Shown: positions 6,310 through 12,821 of the stretch, one piece after another
Numbering within the stretch: position 1 is the stretch's first letter
Layout: every line of letters begins with the position of its first letter
Assembly (NCBI GenBank): GCA_934636435.1
Contig: CAKUAQ010000036.1
Coordinates: 1 to 18,149 of the forward strand
Source of the DNA: an uncultured Eubacteriales bacterium
GTDB lineage: Bacteria; Bacillota; Clostridia; Oscillospirales; Acutalibacteraceae
Direction of reading: 5' to 3'
DNA: 18,149 nucleotides
Notes under the pieces: generated by a model
What the model saw: only the letters and a program-made list of their open reading frames with translations
The model's database searches: none
What the model was told of the DNA's origin: nothing
Translations under genes and position numbers: made by a program

Positions 6310-7917
6310 ATGAAACTGCATTTTTTAGGCGCCGCCCATGAGGTCACCGGGTCCTGCACCCTGCTGGAAACGGCGCAGTACCACATTCTGGTGGACTGCG
6401 GCATGGAGCAGGGGGCCGACATCTATGAGAACGCCCAGCTGCCGATGGTGCCGGGGGAACCGGATCTGGTGCTGCTGACCCACGCCCACATCGACCATTC
6501 CGGCAAGCTGCCGCTGCTGGTGAAGAACGGCTACAAAGGCCCTATTTACACCACCGGCGCCACGGCGGAGTTGTGCCGCATTATGCTGATGGACAGCGCC
6601 CACATACAGGAATTCGAGGCGGAATGGCGCAACCGCAAGGCAAAGCGCAACGGCGGTGAGGAATACGTGCCCCTGTACACCGCCGAGGATGTGCAGGCGA
6701 CGCTGGCGCTGTTGCAGCCCTGCGATTACGACAAGGTGTATACGCCGCTGCCGGGGGTGACGGTGCAGTTCACCGATGCGGGGCATCTGCTGGGCTCCGC
6801 CAGCATTCATATCGCCGTCACCGAGGGAGAGCAGACAGAAACGCTGCTGTTCTCCGGCGATTTGGGCAATGTTCGCCGCCCCCTCATCCGGGATCCCCAG
6901 ACGCCCCCCGCCGCCGACCGGGTGGTCATCGAAAGCACCTACGGCGACCGGCTCCACGGGGAGCGCCCCGACTATGCCGCCGCCCTCACCCGGGTGCTGC
7001 AAAGCACCTTCGACCGGGGCGGCAATGTGGTGATCCCCTGCTTTGCGGTGGGGCGCACTCAGGAGCTGCTGTATCTGCTGCGGCAGATCAAGCGGGACGG
7101 CGCCGTGAAGGGCCACCCGGATTTCCCTGTCTATGTGGACAGTCCTCTGGCGGTGGAGGCCACGAATATTTACGATGGGGACATGGAAGCCTATTATGAC
7201 GAAGAAACCCTGACACTGCGGCAGCGGGGCGAATCCCCCATCCGATTCCCGGGGCTGGAGCTGTCGGTGACCAGCGACGATTCCCGCCGCATCAATTTCG
7301 ACCGCACCCCCAAGGTGATTCTGTCCGCCTCCGGCATGTGCGAGGCGGGGCGTATCCGCCACCATCTCAAGCATAACCTCTGGCGGCCGGAGAGCACCGT
7401 CCTGTTTGTGGGCTATCAGGCGGAGGGGACCCTGGGACGGCAGCTGGTGGAGGGTGCCACCCGGGTCAAGCTGTTCGGCGAGGAAATTCAGGTGCGGGCG
7501 CATATTGAGACGTTGCAGGGCATCAGCGGCCATGCCGACAAGAATATGCTGCTGGGCTGGCTGAAAAATCTGGAAACTCCGCCCCGGCAGGTGTTCGTCA
7601 ACCACGGCAACGACACGGTGTGCGACAGCTTTGCCGCCGCTGTCACCGAGACGCTGGGCATCCCGGCGGCCGCGCCCTATCCGGGCAGCGTCTATGATCT
7701 GGCCACCGGCGCGGAGATCGTGCAGGGCAATCGGCAGCCCCTGTCCGCCCGCCGGACGGCCCCCGGCCGAGCAACGGCGGCGGGGGTATTCCATCGGCTG
7801 CAGGCGGCCGGGCGGCGGCTGTTGGGCATCATTGAGAAGAACCGAGACGGGGCCAATAAGGATCTGGCGCGGTTTGCCGACCAGATCACCGCCCTGTGTG
7901 ACAAATGGGATCGGTAA
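6310..7917 (+). CDS. MBL-fold beta-CASP ribonuclease-like protein
   Basis: A 535-residue metallo-beta-lactamase/beta-CASP protein of the CPSF-73/KH-less archaeal-like group, expected to cut RNA with two zinc ions. Metal motifs are complete: H58-A-H60-I-D62-H63, His159 in AGHLLGSAS, Asp184 in FSGDLG, and His408 in GISGHADK. The beta-CASP motif ILSASGMCEAGRIRHHL lies at 337-353, and the NHGND ending of the metallo-hydrolase C-domain is at 431-435. From ~475 to 535 there is an extra Arg/Ala-rich, probably helical tail not needed by the core. ATG at 6310 follows GGAGGGG. The kinase gene starts 14 bases after its stop, so the two form an operon. Substrate in bacteria is not established for this subgroup. 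It is distinct from RNase J, which lacks this arrangement. Confidence 0.92.
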   Translation: MKLHFLGAAHEVTGSCTLLETAQYHILVDCGMEQGADIYENAQLPMVPGEPDLVLLTHAHIDHSGKLPLLVKNGYKGPIYTTGATAELCRIMLMDSAHIQEFEAEWRNRKAKRNGGEEYVPLYTAEDVQATLALLQPCDYDKVYTPLPGVTVQFTDAGHLLGSASIHIAVTEGEQTETLLFSGDLGNVRRPLIRDPQTPPAADRVVIESTYGDRLHGERPDYAAALTRVLQSTFDRGGNVVIPCFAVGRTQELLYLLRQIKRDGAVKGHPDFPVYVDSPLAVEATNIYDGDMEAYYDEETLTLRQRGESPIRFPGLELSVTSDDSRRINFDRTPKVILSASGMCEAGRIRHHLKHNLWRPESTVLFVGYQAEGTLGRQLVEGATRVKLFGEEIQVRAHIETLQGISGHADKNMLLGWLKNLETPPRQVFVNHGNDTVCDSFAAAVTETLGIPAAAPYPGSVYDLATGAEIVQGNRQPLSARRTAPGRATAAGVFHRLQAAGRRLLGIIEKNRDGANKDLARFADQITALCDKWDR

Positions 7918-7931
7918 AGGAGAAATACCCG

Positions 7932-8855
7932 ATGAACATATCCGTACAATCCGTCAATACGGCGCTGGCCGCAGGCGCATCGGCTACGATCGCCCAAGCG
8001 GATGCAGCGTATGACGAACGGCTGGACGCGCTGGCCGCCCGCATCCGGGCAGAGAGCGACCGCTGTCCGCTCCTGCTGCTGGCCGGCCCCTCCGGCTCGG
8101 GAAAAACCACCACCGCCCTGATGCTGGAGCACCGGCTGGACAGCGCCGGGTTCGAGACCCACACCCTGTCCATGGACGACTTTTTCTATCCGCTGTCCCC
8201 GGAGGAGCAGCGACTGGCGGCGGAGGAACAGCTGGATCTGGAATCTCCCGGACGGGTGGACGCTGCCTTTCTCAACGAGACGCTGCAAAGTCTGCTGGAC
8301 GGCAAGCCCACCCCGCTGCCCCATTTCAGCTTCCGCAACAATACCCGCACCCCCTCCGGTGTCACCCTGACCCGCAGACCGGGGGAGCTGATCATCCTGG
8401 AGGGCATCCATGCCCTCAACCCGGAGGTCATCACCCTGCCGGAGGACTGCACCGCCCGGCTGTATGTGAGCGTGCGCACCCGGCTGGAGGGGAAAAACGG
8501 CGCGGTACTGCACCCCAGCCGGGTGCGGCTGCTGCGCCGAATGCTGCGGGATAAGCTGTACCGCAGCCGGGATGTGGCGGAGACGCTGAAGATGTTCCGC
8601 AGCGTGCAAGCAGGGGAGCAACGGTATATCATGCCCTATAAGCACCGCGCCACCTACGAGGTGGACACCTTCTGCCCCTATGAGGTCAGTGTGTATAAAA
8701 CGCTACTGAATGCGGAGCTGCAGGCCCTCGCGGACGCGCCGGAGATCGCGGAGATCACGGCGGTATGGGACGCCCTGACGGAGATCCCGCCGGCGTTGGT
8801 GCCGCCCCGCGCCCTCATCCGGGAATTCATCGGCGACAGCGTCTTTTATCGGTGA
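7932..8855 (+). CDS. Uridine kinase-like P-loop nucleoside kinase
   Basis: A 307-residue protein. After a ~45-residue helical lead, a Walker A loop GPSGSGKTT is at 52-60, followed by the conserved SMDDFF (80-85), where an Asp corresponds to the catalytic Asp of uridine/phosphoribulokinase-family enzymes. The Walker-B-like LEGIHALNP (near residue 155) and the R-L-x-R-x-x-R-D lid (RVRLLRRMLRDKLYRS) also fit. Family enzymes phosphorylate uridine/cytidine or related small molecules with ATP. The frame is open to 7905, but ATG at 7932 has AAAGGAG nine bases upstream, overlapping the beta-CASP stop; the pair is co-transcribed. It lacks the N-terminal TGS-type domain seen in the larger Clostridial udk homologues. 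Actual substrate is uncertain. Confidence 0.88.
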   Translation: MNISVQSVNTALAAGASATIAQADAAYDERLDALAARIRAESDRCPLLLLAGPSGSGKTTTALMLEHRLDSAGFETHTLSMDDFFYPLSPEEQRLAAEEQLDLESPGRVDAAFLNETLQSLLDGKPTPLPHFSFRNNTRTPSGVTLTRRPGELIILEGIHALNPEVITLPEDCTARLYVSVRTRLEGKNGAVLHPSRVRLLRRMLRDKLYRSRDVAETLKMFRSVQAGEQRYIMPYKHRATYEVDTFCPYEVSVYKTLLNAELQALADAPEIAEITAVWDALTEIPPALVPPRALIREFIGDSVFYR

Positions 8856-8880
8856 GACGATACCCCCCGCCGATAAAAAA

Positions 8881-9019
8881 CCGTCCCGGTGGAGGACTCT
8901 CCCGTCGGTAGAATGGCCGTCCGCTCCTGCGCTGCAAGGGCAGACGGTCATGGTATATTCTGCCACCCGCCGTCCCGGTGGAGCGCCCCGGTCGGTTTCT
9001 ACCGGGTGAAACGGGATGG
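8881..9019 (+). other. Structured intergenic element with two nested hairpins and repeated CCGTCCCG
   Basis: Between the kinase and degV genes, the plus strand can form hairpin A (GGTAGAAT 8907-8914 with ATTCTGCC 8957-8964; GGCCGTC 8915-8921 with GACGGTC 8943-8949) and hairpin B (CCGTCCCG 8970-8977 with CGGGATGG 9012-9019; inner CCCGGT 8987-8992 with ACCGGG 9001-9006). The stretch 8881-8909 is repeated imperfectly at 8970-8996. A terminator-like hairpin follows at 9084. I do not match it to a known riboswitch. A structured leader or small RNA is possible; pairings were found by eye only. Confidence 0.45.
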
Positions 9020-9044
9020 TAGAGGGGTGCGGAACGGCGGTAGG

Positions 9045-9073
9045 TTGCTTTCTCCCGGATATCCTGCTATGCT
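9045..9073 (+). promoter_or_regulatory. Candidate sigma-A promoter upstream of degV
   Basis: TTGCTT (9045-9050), 17-base spacer, TATGCT (9068-9073). The start would lie only a few bases before the hairpin at 9084-9104, so the degV mRNA would begin with that hairpin. Confidence 0.5.
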
Positions 9074-9083
9074 GTTTCTGTCG

Positions 9084-9113
9084 GGGACGGCCGTGAGCCG
9101 TCCCGCCGTTTTT
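9084..9113 (+). terminator. Terminator-like hairpin between kinase and degV
   Basis: GGGACGGC (9084-9091) pairs with GCCGTCCC (9097-9104) around a CGTGA loop; after GCCG comes a run of five Ts (9109-9113). It may end the kinase operon or act as an attenuator in the degV leader. Confidence 0.6.
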
Positions 9114-9182
9114 CGATCCGCTGCAGGATGCCGCAGTCGTTTATCCACCGATCACTGTTGTGTTATATAAGGAGCGATACCA

Positions 9183-10058
9183 ATGATTCGTCTGTTTACC
9201 GATTCTTCCGCCAATCTGCCCGCCGACATGACGCGGCGGCAGGCTGTCACCGTCATTCCCTTTACCTATACGCTGAACGGGCAGGAGGGGGATCCGCTGG
9301 ATCGGACCTTCGACGGACAGGCCTTCTACGGAGCCATGCGCGCCGGCGCGGAGGTCAAGACCTCCATGGTGAATACGGCCACCTTTACGGAATATTTTGA
9401 AGGGGCGCTGCGGGACGGGGACGATGTGCTGTATATCGGCATCTCCGGCGGCATCAGCGGCACCATGCACGCCGCCCGGTTGGCGGCAGAGGAGCTGCGG
9501 GAGCAATATCCCCAGCGGCAGATCGAGATCGTCGATTCTCTGGGGGCTTCGCTGGGCGAGGGAATGCTGGTGCTGGAGGCCGCCGCCCGCATTCACCACG
9601 GCGACGATCTGACGGACATCGCCCGGCGTGTCCGGCGGCACATCCGGCTGGTGTGCCAGTGCTTCACCGTGGACGATCTGCGGTATCTGAAAAAGAGCGG
9701 CCGTGTCTCCGGCGCGGCGGCATTCGTGGGCGGTGTGCTGGGCATCCGCCCGGTGCTGGTGGGCGATCCCGAGGGGCACATCGTCATGTCCGCCAAGGTG
9801 CGGGGTGCACACCCGGTGCTGGACGCGCTGGCAGACCGGTATGACCGGCTGGTGCTGAAACGCTCCGCCCCCATCGGCATCGCCCATGCGGACAACGAGG
9901 ACGGCGTGCGGTATCTGCTGAAAAAGCTGCGGGAAAAAGGCTTCACCGGCGAGGAAATCACCGTCTGCTATGAGCCGGTCACCGGCTCCCATGTGGGCCC
10001 CGGCGCGGTGGCGCTGTTCTTTTTCGGCAAGGATCGACGGCTTTTGCTTCCGGCGTGA
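9183..10058 (+). CDS. DegV family fatty acid-binding protein
   Basis: A 291-residue cytosolic protein of the DegV/FakB type, which binds a fatty acid and presents it to a fatty acid kinase. Family motifs: DSSANLP (7-13), KTSMVN (59-64, with the Ser that contacts the carboxylate), GISGGISGT (86-94), DSLGASLGEG (118-127), DDLRYLKKSGRVSG (164-177) and the ending GSHVGPGAVALFFFG (268-282). Length is usual. ATG at 9183 follows AAGGAG. No fatty acid kinase gene (FakA) is in the window, so its partner must be elsewhere. It is preceded by a structured region and followed by a gap with a strong promoter for the next gene, so it is probably a single-gene unit. Confidence 0.93.
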   Translation: MIRLFTDSSANLPADMTRRQAVTVIPFTYTLNGQEGDPLDRTFDGQAFYGAMRAGAEVKTSMVNTATFTEYFEGALRDGDDVLYIGISGGISGTMHAARLAAEELREQYPQRQIEIVDSLGASLGEGMLVLEAAARIHHGDDLTDIARRVRRHIRLVCQCFTVDDLRYLKKSGRVSGAAAFVGGVLGIRPVLVGDPEGHIVMSAKVRGAHPVLDALADRYDRLVLKRSAPIGIAHADNEDGVRYLLKKLREKGFTGEEITVCYEPVTGSHVGPGAVALFFFGKDRRLLLPA

Positions 10059-10089
10059 AACACCGGCCGGAAACGCCCCTCCGCCGCCC

Positions 10090-10118
10090 TTGACAGCGAT
10101 TGCAGCCCATGGTAAAAT
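10090..10118 (+). promoter_or_regulatory. Strong sigma-A promoter with long structured leader
   Basis: TTGACA (10090-10095), 17-base spacer, TAAAAT (10113-10118). The leader to the ATG at 10287 is ~160 bases and contains GC-rich pairing segments: CCCGAC (10162-10167) with GTCGGG (10198-10203), then CGCA/TGCG (10205-10216). Confidence 0.8.
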
Positions 10119-10286
10119 GACTATATTCCATAGACAAGGCAAGCGGGATATGATCATTTCCCCCGACCGGGTGCGGAAAGGAATTTTCGCTTTGACCGTC
10201 GGGACGCAGTCCTGCGGGCTCACAGCGGAGCAAACCGGGCGGTTGGGGGCTGGTTGCTTTGTTCATTCTGAAGGAGGGTTTTGCAT

Positions 10287-10685
10287 ATGGCACTCACAAA
10301 AAAGCAAAAAGAACTGGACGAAATGAAATGGTTCAAAAGCGAGGAAGTGGGGCACGATGCCTGCGGCACATTCGATTTCTGCGCCGCCTGCGACAAGTCG
10401 CTGGAGAACCCCTGTGATCACGCGTACCACAAGACCTACGGACTGTCCAAGGCGAAGAAGGCGGCGCAGCCGGCCGAAAAGAAGCCCGCCACCCGCCGCA
10501 CCAAAAAGGAGACGGCGGCCAAGGCGCCGGAGACACCGGCCCTCACCCAAACCGAGCCGCAGCCGACCGCGCCGAAAAAGCCCGCCGCCAAAAAGAGCGC
10601 GCCGAAAAAACCGGCCGCCAAGAAATCCGCTCCCGCCAAATCTGCCCCTGCCAAGGCGGATGGCAAATCCACGGAAAAAGCCTGA
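10287..10685 (+). CDS. Small Cys/His-rich protein with histone H1-like Lys/Ala/Pro tail
   Basis: A 132-residue protein with two parts. Residues 1-52 are a compact head with Cys26, Cys32, Cys35 and Cys43 plus His23, His45 and His48, a spacing that could hold a zinc ion (inference). Residues ~56-132 are low complexity, rich in Lys, Ala and Pro, with repeated KKPAAKKSAPKKPAAKKSAP and AKSAPAKADG units like eukaryotic H1 tails and bacterial H1-like or HU-tail proteins, hence likely to bind nucleic acid. The ATG at 10287 is nine bases after AAGGAGG; an upstream TTG in frame is too close to it. It has its own promoter and a strong terminator. I do not recognise the head as a named family. Low complexity may make homology searches misleading. 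Confidence 0.85.
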   Translation: MALTKKQKELDEMKWFKSEEVGHDACGTFDFCAACDKSLENPCDHAYHKTYGLSKAKKAAQPAEKKPATRRTKKETAAKAPETPALTQTEPQPTAPKKPAAKKSAPKKPAAKKSAPAKSAPAKADGKSTEKA

Positions 10686-10706
10686 AGCGTATCGCATAAC
10701 ATATCA

Positions 10707-10759
10707 GTCCCCCGCAGCCGTGCAGGCATGGATACCTGCGCCGCCGCGGGGGACTTTTT
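10707..10759 (+). terminator. Strong Rho-independent terminator
   Basis: GTCCCCCGC (10707-10715) pairs with GCGGGGGAC (10746-10754), with an inner GCAGG/CCTGC stem, followed by TTTTTATGTTTTT. It begins ~20 bases after the stop of the H1-like gene. Confidence 0.92.
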
Positions 10760-10864
10760 ATGTTTTTAGGCAGCGCGGCTGCGGAAAAACCATCGACCGC
10801 GTCCGGCGGCACAGGGCAGGCGGACGGCGGGCTGCGAGCAGCGGACAGTTGGCAGCGGACGGCG

Positions 10865-11170
10865 CTATGTCTGCGACCCGCCCCGGTTGGCGGCATAAAA
10901 TTCGTTGACCAGCCGGGTCAGCGCCTGAATCTGGCTCTCCGTCAGCCCGTCCACCCGGATGGTCTTGTCCGTATCCAGCCCCAGCAGATAGTCGGTGGAT
11001 ACGTGAAATTCCCGGGCGTATTTGATGAGCATATCCAGACTGACCGGGCGGGCATCCGTCTCATAGGCGGAGATGATGGATTTTTTCACCCATAGCCGCC
11101 CCGCCAGCTGTGCCTGTGTCAGGTTTTTCGATAGGCGCAGCTCCTTGGCGATCTCCGAAAAGTCCCGCAT
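10865..11170 (-). CDS. XRE-family helix-turn-helix transcriptional regulator
   Basis: A 101-residue DNA-binding protein. Residues ~6-61 are a Cro/C1-type HTH: EIAKELRLSKNLTQAQLAGR, then WVKKSIISAYETDARPVSLD and LIKYAREFHVSTDYLLGLD, the usual ending of such domains. Residues 70-101 form a short tail that may be a dimerisation helix. One departure is the bulky WVKK where many homologues have a GVSKS-like turn. The start at 11170 has GGAGAGG upstream. It is divergent from the SHOCT operon, with 164 bases between the start codons, and a 12-base inverted repeat lies over its own -10 region, so it probably represses itself and perhaps the operon. Confidence 0.9.
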   Translation of the reverse strand: MRDFSEIAKELRLSKNLTQAQLAGRLWVKKSIISAYETDARPVSLDMLIKYAREFHVSTDYLLGLDTDKTIRVDGLTESQIQALTRLVNEFYAANRGGSQT

Positions 11171-11185
11171 TCCGTGTCATCCTCT

Positions 11186-11231
11186 CCACAAATATGAGAC
11201 TATCATAACAGTGGAGTTTTCATATTCGTGG
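11186..11231. promoter_or_regulatory. Inverted-repeat operator candidate around the XRE gene's -10
   Basis: CCACAAATATGA (11186-11197) and TCATATTCGTGG (11220-11231) are inverted copies with one mismatch, 34 bases centre to centre, about three helical turns. Between them is ATCATA (11202-11207), the minus-strand -10 TATGAT of the XRE gene. This is the usual arrangement for XRE autoregulation. Confidence 0.55.
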
Positions 11232-11260
11232 AATTGAGTGCCGGTGTTTGTGGCTTGTAC

Positions 11261-11289
11261 TTGGCAGGGCAGGAAATCGGTGATAAGAT
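11261..11289 (+). promoter_or_regulatory. Sigma-A promoter of the SHOCT operon
   Basis: TTGGCA (11261-11266), 17-base spacer, TAAGAT (11284-11289), ~40 bases before the ATG at 11335. It starts 30 bases from the nearer operator arm. Confidence 0.75.
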
Positions 11290-11334
11290 GGAAACAGTTG
11301 GTAATTTGTCGATGACTTTTGAGGAGGAATACAA

Positions 11335-11676
11335 ATGGATTCGGATGATTTATTGACACTGTTTGGATATTTGCTTGTTCCGCTCATTATTGCAGCATTT
11401 CTGGGGCTGATTCCCGCGAGCATTGCACGAAGAAAGGGATATAGCTTCGGACTATGGTGGTTCTATGGCTGGATGCTGTTCATCGTGGCGATTATCCACG
11501 TCAATTTGATTGAGGATAAGACCCAGCCGAAGATGCCGCCCTACGTCTACGGCGCTCCGCCCGCTGCCCCCTCCGCCGCCGACGAGCTGAAAAAGTACAA
11601 AGACCTCTACGATCAGGGCGCAATCACCGAAACGGAATTTCAGCAGATGAAGGACCAATTACTGAAACAGCTTTGA
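11335..11676 (+). CDS. Small membrane protein with C-terminal SHOCT domain
   Basis: A 113-residue protein. Residues ~6-32 and ~40-58 are two hydrophobic segments (LFGYLLVPLIIAAFLGLIPA; FGLWWFYGWMLFIVAIIHV), separated by a basic RRKG loop. A Pro/Ala linker leads to a SHOCT domain at 84-113 (ELKKYKDLYDQGAITETEFQ then QMKDQLLKQL). SHOCT tails are short helical hairpins thought to act in oligomerisation. ATG at 11335 has GAGGAGG nearby. First gene of a unit with the next two genes. The first half is AT-rich and the tail GC-rich, unlike the uniform composition of other genes here. Function unknown. Confidence 0.88.
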   Translation: MDSDDLLTLFGYLLVPLIIAAFLGLIPASIARRKGYSFGLWWFYGWMLFIVAIIHVNLIEDKTQPKMPPYVYGAPPAAPSAADELKKYKDLYDQGAITETEFQQMKDQLLKQL

Positions 11677-11689
11677 AGGGGTATGCATA

Positions 11690-12385
11690 ATGGAAACAAA
11701 AAGACAACAGGTGTACGCTATTATTGCAGGCGTGTGTTTTATTTTACTTGGCATATGCAAGGGCCTATATTTGGGTCGTTTCGGTTCTCTTTTGACAGCT
11801 ATTTGTTCAATTACGTCGGGCATTTTGTGGCTGGTCAGGAAGAAAAAGCTTCCTTTTTTTCTTTTTGCGTGTATGTACTGTGTAACTCAAACAGTCGATT
11901 ACCTTTCTATTTTAGTGGTAAACTATGACGCATTTTTTGGGGTATCTTTTATCTGGTCTTTTCACTGGTACACAGTTCGATGTGTCGTTGGTATGATTGC
12001 TTTTTTGGCCTTTCTCTTTGTTGTCATCATCACCTATATCCCTGCTGCAATGGATAAGCCTAAATCTCGTGTGAAAAACATTGTATACTTTGTCCCCGGA
12101 TTTTTGATGGTGCTTGTTTTGATAATTGACCCGTCAGGCTTTGATTGGGATTATCTAATCTCCTATGGATTCCATGAGAATATACTTCCTATACTCGCCT
12201 TGTTCACAAGCTGCCTTTGGCTCAAGGATTGCCATACGCCCATATTCCAAAAGAAAGCCCCTGCCCCCGCAGCACCGTTGATCGGGCGGGCGGAGCGCCT
12301 GCAGCAATATAAGGACCTGCTGGATGCCGGTGTGTTGACGCAGGCGGAATTTGATGCCAAAAAAGCCGAAATTCTTCATCTGTAA
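11690..12385 (+). CDS. Polytopic membrane protein with C-terminal SHOCT domain, AT-rich body
   Basis: A 231-residue protein with about six hydrophobic segments (near 9-27, 31-48, 56-76, 95-118, 131-147 and 163-177). The end carries a SHOCT domain at 203-231 (ERLQQYKDLLDAGVLTQAEF then DAKKAEILHL), close in sequence to that of the gene upstream. ATG at 11690 follows GAAGGGG and lies 13 bases after the previous stop. Composition changes sharply at about 12250: the membrane part is AT-rich with many TTT, ATT and TAT codons, while the SHOCT tail uses GCC, CTG and GCG like the host. I do not recognise the membrane part. It may be a transferred gene that gained a local SHOCT end. Confidence 0.85.
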   Translation: METKRQQVYAIIAGVCFILLGICKGLYLGRFGSLLTAICSITSGILWLVRKKKLPFFLFACMYCVTQTVDYLSILVVNYDAFFGVSFIWSFHWYTVRCVVGMIAFLAFLFVVIITYIPAAMDKPKSRVKNIVYFVPGFLMVLVLIIDPSGFDWDYLISYGFHENILPILALFTSCLWLKDCHTPIFQKKAPAPAAPLIGRAERLQQYKDLLDAGVLTQAEFDAKKAEILHL

Positions 12386-12404
12386 GCGAAAGGAGGACGC
12401 ACCG

Positions 12405-12578
12405 ATGGCCCATTCACCTGCGCCGGAAATGCTGGGCACGGCCGCCGCAGCGGAACGCTGGGGTGTCTCCAAGTCCACCGTGCAGCGCTGGTGCCGGGAG
12501 AGGAAAATCCCCGGCGCGGTGCAGGATGCGCCCGGACGCCCCTGGCACATCCCCGGCGACGCCTGCCGCCCTAACTGA
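12405..12578 (+). CDS. Excisionase/MerR-like HTH protein, 57 residues
   Basis: A short DNA-binding protein: TAAAAERWGVSKSTVQRWCR then ERKIPGAVQDAPGRPWHIPG, the pattern of the HTH_17/excisionase group (helix-turn-helix, a wing ending in W-x-IP-x-D-A). The ATG at 12405 has AGGAGG eight bases upstream and lies 19 bases after the previous stop, so it is the third gene of the SHOCT operon. No integrase or attachment site is seen, so a role in excision is unlikely; it may be a small regulator. The family is common in accessory regions of Clostridia. It is GC-rich, like the host. Confidence 0.82.
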   Translation: MAHSPAPEMLGTAAAAERWGVSKSTVQRWCRERKIPGAVQDAPGRPWHIPGDACRPN

Positions 12579-12622
12579 ACCGGCCGTGCACATTCTGCCC
12601 GGCATCTCAACCGCAAAATTTC

Positions 12623-12679
12623 AAAGCCCCGGCCGCTGGCACAGCTCTCCGCTGTGAACCCAGCCGCCGGGGCTTTTTT
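12623..12679 (+). terminator. Strong terminator of the SHOCT operon
   Basis: AAAGCCCCGG (12623-12632) pairs with CCGGGGCTTTTTT (12667-12679), with an inner GCTGG/CCAGC stem and a further CACAG/CTGTG hairpin. Ts on the plus strand and As in front make it usable from both sides, so it may also end the rnmV transcript. Confidence 0.88.
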
Positions 12680-12787
12680 CATCTGTTCCGGACAAAAACC
12701 GGCAGATATAAACCGCTGTCGAAGCGGCAGATTTCCTCCGTTTGGTTTGTCTCATATGAAAGCGCCCCTGTCTCCTCGATCCCGTCA

Positions 12788-12821
12788 ACCGGCGAGCCCC
12801 GCCGCCGGGGAACGCGCCGGT
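12788..12821 (-). other. GC-rich hairpin at the end of the rnmV-like gene
   Basis: ACCGGCG (12788-12794) pairs with CGCCGGT (12815-12821), with inner CCCC/GGGG, overlapping the stop codon. There is no T-run, so it is not a standard terminator; it may stabilise the mRNA end. Confidence 0.4.

Noticed and set aside
6325..7794. 489-codon minus-strand frame opposite the beta-CASP gene
   Set aside because: Antisense shadow; no start signal and no known motif.
9019..9041. GGGGTGCGGAACGGCGG looked like a T-box antiterminator motif
   Set aside because: Does not match the conserved T-box 14-mer without several insertions, and degV is not a typical T-box gene.
12621..12764. 44-codon minus ORF starting MRQTKRRKSAAS
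   Set aside because: No good ribosome site at its start and it runs straight through the strong terminator at 12623-12679.
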